IMG/VR virus record: IMGVR_UViG_3300009149_006183
Coordinates: 1-64,000 of that record
From: a virus
Strand: one strand, 5' to 3'
Length of the DNA stretch: 64,000 nucleotides
Made by a program: the position numbers and the translations under genes. Within the stretch, counting starts at the first letter, position 1; each line of letters starts with the position of its first letter. Shown here piece after piece: positions 25,196-32,934 of this stretch. The notes under the pieces are model-generated. The model made no database searches. It had not been told where the DNA came from and saw only the letters and a list, made by a program, of their open reading frames with translations.

Positions 25196-25543
25196 TTAAG
25201 TAAAATCTATAAATTCGCCGACAGAAATGCCGCCTTCGTCTTGAGATATTATTGAACGTCCGGTTGTCACTTTGATACACTCTATATTATTTATATTTAT
25301 ACCGTTAATAACGGCCATCGATTTTCCAACAAAAGATCTAATCTTTACGATATTATTTTCGATATTTAAAATTCTTACTCTTTCACAAACCTTAATAAAA
25401 TCCCTTATAGGATCTCTATATTCAAAATGTATATCTATATTCGTTTTAATTAGATTTTCTATTAGCCTTACAATCGATTCTTCGTCGTCTAAAACCCCGT
25501 TATAAATTGTTTTAGTTACAATCTGATTTCTTATATATCTCAT
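25196..25543 (-). CDS. hypothetical protein
   Basis: I chose ATG at 25543 (115 residues, MRYIRNQIV) over a TTG at 25552. No clear ribosome site precedes either, so translation may be coupled to the upstream gene, which ends 3 nt before the ATG. The protein alternates strands and short helices (IVRLIENLIK, IHFEYRDPIRDFI, IVKIRSFVGKSMAVI), suggesting a compact alpha/beta domain. It is not recognised. Confidence 0.55.
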   Translation of the reverse strand: MRYIRNQIVTKTIYNGVLDDEESIVRLIENLIKTNIDIHFEYRDPIRDFIKVCERVRILNIENNIVKIRSFVGKSMAVINGININNIECIKVTTGRSIISQDEGGISVGEFIDFT

Positions 25544-25545
25544 AA

Positions 25546-25824
25546 TTAACAATGTTTTGTTGGGTCAAAAATCTCTCGATGACCATCACGATATTTTACA
25601 TATTTTGGTTTCATCTCTTTATAATAATCAGGATGCTTTTCGAAACCTTCTTTTCCATTAACAACAACACCGCTTTTATTACTACTCATATTCTGTCCGA
25701 CCGGCTCACAGACTATTCCATCTGGAGATTTAAATTCATCATTCGCTCTCTTGACATCACGAAAATCAGAGAAGATCTCATGAGTCTTAGGATGTTTAAA
25801 TTTATATATCTGAAATCTAGCCAT
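25546..25824 (-). CDS. hypothetical small protein
   Basis: This 92-residue protein starts MARFQIYKFKHPKTHEIFSD and contains two recurring Lys/Tyr-rich segments. Its start resembles phage proteins distantly related to FmdB-type zinc ribbons, but the paired cysteines of that family are absent, with only Cys in GIVCEPV and the terminal Cys. The ATG overlaps the upstream stop as TAATG, so expression is coupled to the metallopeptidase-like gene. Confidence 0.55.
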   Translation of the reverse strand: MARFQIYKFKHPKTHEIFSDFRDVKRANDEFKSPDGIVCEPVGQNMSSNKSGVVVNGKEGFEKHPDYYKEMKPKYVKYRDGHREIFDPTKHC

Positions 25825-26558
25825 TAGAACTCCATTAAATCAAAACTATAGTCATCAACTATGTTTGCAACAATACTATTTAAACTTTTTCTATTATGCA
25901 ACTCTATTATATTATTCCCTAAAGTTATAGCACGCTCCTTCATCTCGTTTTCTATCTTTTTTCTATACTTTCCCAAGATTCTTTTTTGAACGCTTAAATT
26001 TTTCCTATTAAAGATTTCTAGATCTTCTGCGGATAATACTTTTTTAATGATAACATTTTTATCGACTTTACCCATCAGATATGGAAGGAATATTGTACTA
26101 ACTATATATTCATCCGTCCTACCCTTATCTCTCAAATAATCTATAGAATTTATGTACGCAAACTCTTCTTCTATTTCAACGCTATAACTCGTAGCAAGCG
26201 ACAAGTCAGAAACGTAATGGAGCATCTCATGAACAATTGTTTCATCTACATCTCCCTCATTGCATATAATAATAGTTTTTAATATTTTCTCGAAAAAGCC
26301 CCCAAGACCAACATACCCTAAATTTTTTAAGAACCCTTTACTACAAAGAAAGACTGATACGTCCTTGACTTTATTGCCAGGAAATTTATTATCTACATAA
26401 TCAAAAGACTCCTTGTACTCAGGATATCTAATTTCGCGAGTATTAGCGCTAGATTTTATTTTTCCAATATGTTTTAATATGATGGCACTTTTTTCAGCGT
26501 AATTGGCGGCATACATTTTCCTGCGTTTTATAGCTAAAGTAGGATTATCACCTTTCAT
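25824..26558 (-). CDS. putative zinc metallopeptidase (HExxH)
   Basis: The ATG at 26558 (MKGDNPTLAI, 244 residues) has AGGA six nt upstream. Two in-frame ATGs at 26570 and 26579 are alternatives. The protein contains VDETIVHEMLHYVSDLSLA, an HExxH zinc-binding site, with EIEEEFAYIN about 20 residues later supplying a plausible third ligand. This places it among gluzincin-like phage peptidases of unknown target. A basic C-terminal half (KRILGKYRKKIENEMKER) may be helical. The family is not identifiable beyond the motif. Confidence 0.65.
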   Translation of the reverse strand: MKGDNPTLAIKRRKMYAANYAEKSAIILKHIGKIKSSANTREIRYPEYKESFDYVDNKFPGNKVKDVSVFLCSKGFLKNLGYVGLGGFFEKILKTIIICNEGDVDETIVHEMLHYVSDLSLATSYSVEIEEEFAYINSIDYLRDKGRTDEYIVSTIFLPYLMGKVDKNVIIKKVLSAEDLEIFNRKNLSVQKRILGKYRKKIENEMKERAITLGNNIIELHNRKSLNSIVANIVDDYSFDLMEF

Positions 26559-26832
26559 AATTTTCCTCATTTTCCTCATTTTCTACTATACGACTCTCTT
26601 CTTTTTTTATATCAGCCTCTGATAGATACCCAGAACAAGCGGTTACACAATATGGAGTATTCCCGCGTTTAAAAATTCTACATTTTATAACAACCCCATA
26701 TACAGAGTATTCCACATACTCTATAGGATTAGTACAATCTCTACATTGGCATGTATTACAGATTGATAGGGCTATGCCATCTTTAGTATGAATATACTTA
26801 TTAACACTCGCTAAGTCACATGAATATTCCAT
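26548..26832 (-). CDS. small Cys-rich hypothetical protein
   Basis: This 94-residue protein has seven cysteines, including CNTCQCRDC, then IKCRIF and YCVTAC, spaced as in a small treble-clef or zinc-binding domain. The C-terminal tail is acidic and built on a repeated ENEEN motif, reflecting the 9-bp direct repeat TTTCCTCAT in the DNA. It overlaps the start of the metallopeptidase-like gene. No function can be assigned. Confidence 0.6.
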   Translation of the reverse strand: MEYSCDLASVNKYIHTKDGIALSICNTCQCRDCTNPIEYVEYSVYGVVIKCRIFKRGNTPYCVTACSGYLSEADIKKEESRIVENEENEENYER

Positions 26833-27402
26833 TTATGATCTCTTTACTATCGTCTTGCCAGTTCCGACATCAGGTTTTTTGTCTCTCATTAGCCATTCTT
26901 TTTCAACATCATCTTCTGTCAATTCTCCACTTTTAATTTCTGGAGCAGTCAGCTCCTCGATATTCTCTGCGAATTTTTTAATTATAATATCATTAGAGTT
27001 TTTATCGTCATCGGACTGGTCATCAAGTTGGTCACTCAATAATATTTCTGATTCGCCTTCTATCTGCGGTATGGCTAGCCCGCCGCCGAAACCAGAGACT
27101 CCAATCTCTTCACTAACTGATAGCTTTGGACTTAAAAAACTGCTAATTTTATTGTCGGGTTTTTTATCCTTCTCAGCCCCATCTTCAGTCTTGCCATTTT
27201 TAATAAGATGTTGCTCCTTCACAAATATCCCAATATCCATAATCATAGCAGCAGGATAAGAAAGGTAATCGCTTCCATTTTCAGATAAAGATATTGTATC
27301 GCCTAGCTCTTTAGTCTGATGAAATCTGATTTTATAATCAACAGCGTCGTCTGTATACCCAAAATCTAATGTTATTATTGTATTGTCTAAATTTATAGCC
27401 AT
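26833..27402 (-). CDS. hypothetical protein
   Basis: The 189-residue protein has a beta-rich N-terminus (NTIITLDFGYTDDAVDYKIRF) followed by a long charged and probably disordered region (AEKDKKPDNKISS, DQLDDQSDDDKNSND). AGGAG precedes the ATG. It is not recognised. The N-terminal 75 residues look like a folded domain and the rest like a flexible arm, similar to assembly chaperones or tail-associated accessory proteins, but this is only a pattern. Confidence 0.55.
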   Translation of the reverse strand: MAINLDNTIITLDFGYTDDAVDYKIRFHQTKELGDTISLSENGSDYLSYPAAMIMDIGIFVKEQHLIKNGKTEDGAEKDKKPDNKISSFLSPKLSVSEEIGVSGFGGGLAIPQIEGESEILLSDQLDDQSDDDKNSNDIIIKKFAENIEELTAPEIKSGELTEDDVEKEWLMRDKKPDVGTGKTIVKRS

Positions 27403-27414
27403 AATTCTCTCCTA

Positions 27415-27439
27415 TATACTATTTTCGGAAAATAGTATA
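27415..27439. other. perfect 11-bp inverted repeat between two genes
   Basis: TATACTATTTT and AAAATAGTATA flank a three-base centre (CGG), giving a perfect hairpin in the short gap after the 27443-27847 stop and just before the ribosome site of the 26833-27402 gene. It lacks a T-run on either strand, so it is unlikely to be an intrinsic terminator. It may stabilise or process the transcript, or bind a dimeric regulator. Confidence 0.7.
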
Positions 27440-27442
27440 ATT

Positions 27443-27847
27443 TTAATATGTCTTTTTTCCTACTTTGTCATCTAAATACTCTGAATCTACAATTCTTGTC
27501 TCCCAGAAATGCTTCCAAAAATCTGTACTCTCTCTAACCAAATCCGGAAAAGGTTGAGGTACTTTCCAGCCAGACTCTTGAGCCCAGAACGATAAAAATC
27601 TTATATCTGGATTATAATAAGCGTCATTCCCAGGCGATGAATTAAAACTCATTATATATATACTGCCATCATAATATAGGTGTAGTAGAAACGAAGACTC
27701 TCCAAAGCTACTAGTTATTGAGACTTCAGATTCTAGCATCCATTCTTTAGCGAAGTCATCTGACATTATTTTTTGTACTTCTTTATATAATCCATTTGCT
27801 TCTAATAATGTAATATCACCAAAATCTATTTCAAAATCCTCAGCCAC
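27443..27847 (-). CDS. hypothetical protein
   Basis: The 134-residue protein starts with GTG at 27847, overlapping the TAG of the upstream methyltransferase gene by one base. It has an acidic start (AEDFEIDFGDIT), a beta region (HLYYDGSIYIMSFNSSPGND) and a Trp-rich segment (FWAQESGWKVPQPFPD, DFWKHFWETR). I do not recognise it. The one-base stop/start overlap implies it is translated with the methyltransferase. Confidence 0.55.
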   Translation of the reverse strand: MAEDFEIDFGDITLLEANGLYKEVQKIMSDDFAKEWMLESEVSITSSFGESSFLLHLYYDGSIYIMSFNSSPGNDAYYNPDIRFLSFWAQESGWKVPQPFPDLVRESTDFWKHFWETRIVDSEYLDDKVGKKTY

Positions 27848-28701
27848 TAGAATAGTCCCTCCTTTTTATTTTTTAATGTTTTATACGACTTTATGCGCTC
27901 TGATCTGGGAACATAAATTTCTGGAAATAAGGAATTATCAACTTGCTCTATTCTATCTCTGGCGAAATCACAATATTTTTCCTCATTATCTATACCAATA
28001 TATTTCCTGCCGAGCCTATATGCAACATAAGGAACAGTTCCACTACCAGAAAAAATGTCCATAATAGTATTCCCTCTATACGAGAATAATTTTATAACTC
28101 TTTTTGCCAGTTCTTCCGGAAATGGGACGGGATGACCGCCGACCTTCTTGGTTTCAGGGTGGATAAACCATGTCGAAAAAGTCCAGGCTTCGAACTCTTC
28201 CTTTGACATGTCTGATAATTCTGGATCTCCACCTAACTTCCATCCATCTTTAGAGAATACTAAAATATATTCGTGATTACGCCGTATAATAGGGTTAGAA
28301 CACGAAAGGTAACTCCCCCAAGCCGTAGCTTTTCCAACCGAATTTTGCTTATACCAACAAATTTCGGTTCTGAATAGAAGACCTATTTCTGTCATTATAT
28401 TATACAAATGTGCATAAATACATCTGACATATTCTTTATCCTTGTCTACCTGCCTATTCGTCATGGCATCAATATTTATAGCGATTCTTCCGCCAGGAAC
28501 TAATACTCTTTTACATTCTATAAAAATTGTTTTTAGCCACAATAAATAGTCATCGTACAACATGTCGTCTTCATGATTCCCATAGTTTATTTTTACATTA
28601 TAGGGGGGCGACGAGAAAATAAGATGAACAGAGTTATCGGTTATCTTTTTTAATCCAGACAGGACATCGTCACATATTATTTTATTGACTGTTTCTTCCA
28701 T
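27847..28701 (-). CDS. DNA methyltransferase, beta-class (SPPY type)
   Basis: This 284-residue enzyme has the catalytic motif IV FSSPPYNVKI (29-38) ahead of the AdoMet-binding motif DIFSGSGTVPYVAYRLGRKY near residue 215, the order of beta-class amino-methyltransferases. SPPY is commonest in N4-cytosine enzymes but also occurs in N6-adenine enzymes, so the base is uncertain. WFIHPETKKVGGHPVPFPEEL is the expected region before motif I. It may protect phage DNA from host restriction. No cognate nuclease is visible. Confidence 0.88.
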   Translation of the reverse strand: MEETVNKIICDDVLSGLKKITDNSVHLIFSSPPYNVKINYGNHEDDMLYDDYLLWLKTIFIECKRVLVPGGRIAINIDAMTNRQVDKDKEYVRCIYAHLYNIMTEIGLLFRTEICWYKQNSVGKATAWGSYLSCSNPIIRRNHEYILVFSKDGWKLGGDPELSDMSKEEFEAWTFSTWFIHPETKKVGGHPVPFPEELAKRVIKLFSYRGNTIMDIFSGSGTVPYVAYRLGRKYIGIDNEEKYCDFARDRIEQVDNSLFPEIYVPRSERIKSYKTLKNKKEGLF

Positions 28702-29315
28702 TTATTATCTTCCCATTTTTTCTGTTTTAATCTAAAAGGCGGAATATGATATTCGTTTTCACCTAATATAAAATTATAAACCTCTATCAATTCGTTAATA
28801 TTCTCGGATGATATAAGAAAATCTATTTTCTGATAAACCTTATCAAGAAAGTCTAATTCGTTTTCCTCGTAGTCCACCTGTTCTAAATACATTAATCCTA
28901 AAGATGATATTTCTAATGAGATATCATCAAATATTTTTTTAGTCTCTTCTCTACCAGACTGATAATCTTTTTTAATACTATTTATTAAAAAAGGTAGTTC
29001 CTGCTCTCCTGATACGTCTATACTCCCGCCCAACATCTCTAGAGCCTTTCTCCAGGAGATATTATTCAAATTAGCATATAGGGATACCACATCTCCACTT
29101 TTCTTACATCCAAAACAATAATAGTTTTGATGAGACCCAGGCTTGTCATATACGGTAAATGATGGTTTAGTCTCTGTGTGCCCGGGCATCGGGCAAAGAT
29201 ATAGCAACTTGTCTCTATAGGTTGATACGGGAATATGTCCAGCAGATTCTAAAAGATCAGTTATTAGATTGTTACTTTGGACCTGTTCTATAATTATTAA
29301 ATTTTTATTATCCAT
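28677..29315 (-). CDS. CHC2-type primase zinc-finger protein
   Basis: The most likely start is ATG at 29315 (212 residues), overlapping the dnaB stop by 8 nt. A longer frame to 29378 has no support. Its first half is the DnaG zinc domain: LYLCPMPGHTETKPSFTVY and NYYCFGCKKSGDVVSLYA, with Cys41, His46, Cys67 and Cys70 as ligands. The second half is a helical region unlike primase. The TOPRIM catalytic part is encoded 12 kb away (16469-17239). Together they would give template recognition and catalysis in two polypeptides. Confidence 0.83.
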   Translation of the reverse strand: MDNKNLIIIEQVQSNNLITDLLESAGHIPVSTYRDKLLYLCPMPGHTETKPSFTVYDKPGSHQNYYCFGCKKSGDVVSLYANLNNISWRKALEMLGGSIDVSGEQELPFLINSIKKDYQSGREETKKIFDDISLEISSLGLMYLEQVDYEENELDFLDKVYQKIDFLISSENINELIEVYNFILGENEYHIPPFRLKQKKWEDNKWKKQSIK

Positions 29316-32136
29316 TATTACAGTTAGAAAGAAACTCATCAAAGTTATTTGAGGTCTCATCCTTTTTAATATGTTCATCGAAATTCAGGGCATCGCTATC
29401 ATTTATTTTATTCATAATCTCTTCCTGGTTCTGAGTGTAAAAAGTAGTATTAATACTTTTAATTAAACTAATTTTTGGGTCTACTTCTAACATGGTTTTA
29501 TTAGACCCGTTAGAAAATACGTTTTTGCCGTATCTAGATTTAATCTGTATAAATTCTATTCTTGTATTATCATTGGCCTGTTGAGGCTTCATCTGCGCAT
29601 ACATAGCATCTGAATCAGCACTATATTGATGAGATCCATGAATATCTTCGGAATAAAAAACACCCTTAGAGCCTGACTTCCTGTATCTTTTTAATCCCTC
29701 TCTTCCTAGTTGAGCTCCAGAAACAACACAAAGCCCCTCTTCATGAATAGCCCCTGGTTTTCCCATCGTTCTTAGATATTTTAACATATCTCCAACTTCT
29801 AAATCGTTTCTATCTCTACGGTGGGTTGTTTCGTCGGGAATTAAATTTGCGATATAGTCAACAACAACAAGATTAGGCTTGAACACGTCGATATTTCGCT
29901 CTATTTCCCTGCGGATAGTAGACACTGGAATTTGCTCTGGAGCCTCCATAATATAAAAACTACAATGGTGCTCATTCTCGATTGATTTCACTTGGAACTC
30001 AAAATCGCGAGCTTTATTTAACTGATCTACAGATAAGAATTTTGGATGTTGCAATTGCTCAAATGGTATTTGTGTTTCTCTAGACATAAATTTTTGATAC
30101 ATCTTCTCCCTTGGCATCTCTAACGGGACATATAATACATTTTTATGAGATAATTTCCATACATTAATAGCGACGTTTAGCATCATCGTAGAATTATGCG
30201 TAACAATATTATTAGAAACAAAATTATGAGATCCAGCCATACAGACCTCATATGTCTGTTCTTTTCCAATATATTCTATGTTAGATATCTCATCCCAATA
30301 AATATCACTATTCGCTATATCTAATAATTCTTGATCATTATTTAGATATTGAGCAATACGAGACAAAACAGCCCTGCTTATAGAGCTATCCTTATTACCG
30401 CAATGTCCTAAATCTTGTTTCCAATTATCATAAACCCCTCTTCTATAATATCTTCTACATCCAGTTTTAGACTTATTATATTCTTTAAACTTGCTATCTA
30501 ATAACTCCCAAATTTTTGATGGGATAACATCTCTATTAGTATTAGATTTTGAGCTTTTCTCTTTTATCCTATCTATATTGTCTAATAATAATTGCTGTTT
30601 TTTACCGGTGAAACCAATTTGTTCGTAAAATGAATGTATTTGAGGACAATCCGTTATATTAACTCTCCACGTAAATCCCTTATCGATTTTAACAGAATCT
30701 TTTTTATAATATGATTTATACTTTTTTATAGACGCTATTATTCCAAATTTTAATAAAAGATCCCTAACATCTTTTGACAATTGTTCTGATGAAGTGTAAT
30801 AAGAAATAACATATTTTTCTCTATTTCCACTCGCAGATATTTGTAGCCCTCCATCTACAGAATACATCATTCTCAATAAAGAAGATAAGGATTTTTTATT
30901 CCACGAAAATACATCATTATGGATTCTTTTATCAACAGCCTTACACCCTATGTCAAATTTATTAATAAGATCTTGAGCTCCACGTATTCCATATTGTCCC
31001 TTAATTCTAATACCATGTTTGTGTTTACAGACCATTTTCATGTTAATTTTATAACAAGAAGATTTCATAATTTTCACAATAGCGGGGTCCAGGTTCGTAG
31101 AAGTAATGTTTGTAAAAGTTCCACCCTCTGAAAGCAATCCGCCTAAAACGACAGGAATTCCTTCTTGCACAGAAATTTTACCGAATGGAGATTTTCTAGA
31201 AATGGCTAGCGTATCTCCTTTCGTTAATGTAGATGTCGCTCTATATCCCTCCCAGGATAAATGTCTATGATCTTCTGTAGACTTTATTTCATGACCAAGA
31301 CGCGTTGTAATTTTATAACAGTCTTTCTTTCCAGTATCTATAACATCTAAAATATTTACAAATTCTATTTTATGATTACAAGGATTAAATTGCATCAACT
31401 TATCTTTTCGTCCTAACCGATTTCTCCTATATAATTCTTCAAGCGTGACCCTCGTTCCATCTTCTAAATTCTGCAAATTATTATAATGTCCGCACTTATA
31501 GCCTCCGACATCTCCACAAAATAAGATTAGAGAACCAGGAGCAAACCCCGTTCCCAATGTCTCATCTATTTCTTTAATATGGCATAGTATCGTATCATCT
31601 CCACCCTTTTTATTTCTATTTTCTACTAGTTTATTATAGAATATCGGGGCGTAATCCGAAACAGATTCATAATATATTTTATTTTCACTCGAAGAATCTA
31701 CTACTATATCACCCAGATTAAGAGCTAATCTTTTGGCGGCAATCAGTCCGCCACTTATTTTCGTGTCTTTTTGATAATCTTCAATGCATTTTAAAGTATT
31801 TCTATCTACAGATGCCTCAAAAATTTTATTCTTCAAGTCTGGATAATCATTGATATCGACATTTAACATATTAGATATATTAAATATATGCTCTTGAGCC
31901 TGTATATCTAATTTGGCCTTAACATTCTTTTTAATAAAAGAGATAAAGGTCTTTCTGGTTAATAATACCCCGTCGTTAAACGATGCCGTAATCGCTCTGA
32001 GGATGTAGTGATGTGCCTCATCGAAGTATTTAGTACTTAGCGGGCTAGTCAACCAGTCAGACACTAATTCCTTATTCTGTAAAAGAAGACTGATAAAGTC
32101 TTTCTCTATTTTAAGTTTTTCTTTATAGTCTATCAT
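29308..32136 (-). CDS. dnaB: DnaB-type replicative helicase with intein
   Basis: The 942-residue precursor consists of an N-terminal helical domain (EKDFISLLLQNKELVSDW) and a RecA-like ATPase. A 434-aa intein interrupts the Walker A motif between Lys214 and Ser+1. After splicing the P-loop reads GDVGGYK-STMMLNVA. Later motifs include YVPLEMPREKMYQK, NLVVVDYIANLIPDE (Walker B), CVVSGAQLGREGL and GSHQYSADSDAMY. The mature helicase is 508 residues. It drives the fork together with the split primase and polymerase encoded nearby. ATGA overlap with the probable loader gene shows translational coupling. Confidence 0.93.
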   Translation of the reverse strand: MIDYKEKLKIEKDFISLLLQNKELVSDWLTSPLSTKYFDEAHHYILRAITASFNDGVLLTRKTFISFIKKNVKAKLDIQAQEHIFNISNMLNVDINDYPDLKNKIFEASVDRNTLKCIEDYQKDTKISGGLIAAKRLALNLGDIVVDSSSENKIYYESVSDYAPIFYNKLVENRNKKGGDDTILCHIKEIDETLGTGFAPGSLILFCGDVGGYKCGHYNNLQNLEDGTRVTLEELYRRNRLGRKDKLMQFNPCNHKIEFVNILDVIDTGKKDCYKITTRLGHEIKSTEDHRHLSWEGYRATSTLTKGDTLAISRKSPFGKISVQEGIPVVLGGLLSEGGTFTNITSTNLDPAIVKIMKSSCYKINMKMVCKHKHGIRIKGQYGIRGAQDLINKFDIGCKAVDKRIHNDVFSWNKKSLSSLLRMMYSVDGGLQISASGNREKYVISYYTSSEQLSKDVRDLLLKFGIIASIKKYKSYYKKDSVKIDKGFTWRVNITDCPQIHSFYEQIGFTGKKQQLLLDNIDRIKEKSSKSNTNRDVIPSKIWELLDSKFKEYNKSKTGCRRYYRRGVYDNWKQDLGHCGNKDSSISRAVLSRIAQYLNNDQELLDIANSDIYWDEISNIEYIGKEQTYEVCMAGSHNFVSNNIVTHNSTMMLNVAINVWKLSHKNVLYVPLEMPREKMYQKFMSRETQIPFEQLQHPKFLSVDQLNKARDFEFQVKSIENEHHCSFYIMEAPEQIPVSTIRREIERNIDVFKPNLVVVDYIANLIPDETTHRRDRNDLEVGDMLKYLRTMGKPGAIHEEGLCVVSGAQLGREGLKRYRKSGSKGVFYSEDIHGSHQYSADSDAMYAQMKPQQANDNTRIEFIQIKSRYGKNVFSNGSNKTMLEVDPKISLIKSINTTFYTQNQEEIMNKINDSDALNFDEHIKKDETSNNFDEFLSNCNNG
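30193..31494 (-). mobile_element. intein with LAGLIDADG endonuclease in DnaB Walker A (434 aa)
   Basis: The intein starts at Cys215 (CGHYNNLQNL) and ends with GSHNFVSNNIVTHN before Ser+1. Block B is KSTEDHRHLS. Two LAGLIDADG-like helices are visible: VVLGGLLSEGG (intein residues 115-125) and LLRMMYSVDGG (206-216), marking a dodecapeptide homing endonuclease. Terminal residues are canonical: Cys1, penultimate His, Asn, then Ser+1. In contrast to the UvsW intein, endonuclease and splicing domains share one frame. Confidence 0.93.
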
Positions 32137-32933
32137 TTATTACTCGCCAAAGAAATTATAAAAGTTTTTGGATCTCTAATTATTTTAGTTATAGCGACTC
32201 CCAAAGCATCTTCTGAATTAAATTTAGTTATATCAAATCTAATGACTAAAATAGTGGGCAACCCGTCATTTAGTCTTTCTAAGAAAAAGGCGTCTAGAGC
32301 CTGTTTTCTCCAGCGCTGGTCAGTGTACGTTATGTCATCTACCACTAGCCAATCAGAAGAACATAATTCGGAAACGCTAACATCATCTTTTTTAAGAACT
32401 TTATTTTCTAATATGGGATATTCTATCCAGTCATATGTTTGGCAAAAACTATCATCACCAGAAAGTCTACTTTTTATAGCTTCTTTCATTATTAATGATG
32501 CAATAAGAGTTTTGCCTTTTGGGCTTTTACCTGACTTTTGATTCAACGATGAGTCATCGAAAATAACTACATTACTGCCAGTTAGACGCCTTTTAGATAT
32601 ACAAGAATGACTATCTAGAACCGTAGATGGTGTCTCTTGTATTTTTAAAATGTCAATACCTGTCCAACAGTAATCAACGACTTTTTTCTTAGCCTCAAGA
32701 GCCACACCAGCATCAATAAGCAGATTATTATCGAGAGATAGACCGTCAAAATCATGAATAGTAAATTTATAGTATGGGTGGGGTATTACGCAACGCAGAT
32801 ATGCCTGAGTCTCTGCCGCGATCTTACAAGTACACTTGTCTCCCTTTGGACACTTTGAGATATCGTCAACATTACAATATTTTTTAGACATATATCTCTC
32901 TAGCTCTTGTTTAATATTAATTATATCTTTCAT
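32133..32933 (-). CDS. probable helicase loader (DnaC-like P-loop ATPase)
   Basis: This 266-residue protein has a P-loop SGKSPKGKTLIASLIMKEA near residue 133 and a Walker B-like strand SSDWLVVDDITYTDQRW, followed by FFLERLNDGLPTILVIRFD, the region of sensor/strand 4 in DnaC/IstB ATPases. A Cys cluster near the N-terminus (KCPKGDKCTCK) could bind zinc. It is directly upstream of, and overlaps, dnaB, as helicase loaders often do. It lacks an exact GxxGxGKT, so the call stays moderate. Confidence 0.6.
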   Translation of the reverse strand: MKDIINIKQELERYMSKKYCNVDDISKCPKGDKCTCKIAAETQAYLRCVIPHPYYKFTIHDFDGLSLDNNLLIDAGVALEAKKKVVDYCWTGIDILKIQETPSTVLDSHSCISKRRLTGSNVVIFDDSSLNQKSGKSPKGKTLIASLIMKEAIKSRLSGDDSFCQTYDWIEYPILENKVLKKDDVSVSELCSSDWLVVDDITYTDQRWRKQALDAFFLERLNDGLPTILVIRFDITKFNSEDALGVAITKIIRDPKTFIISLASNK

Positions 32934-32934
32934 T

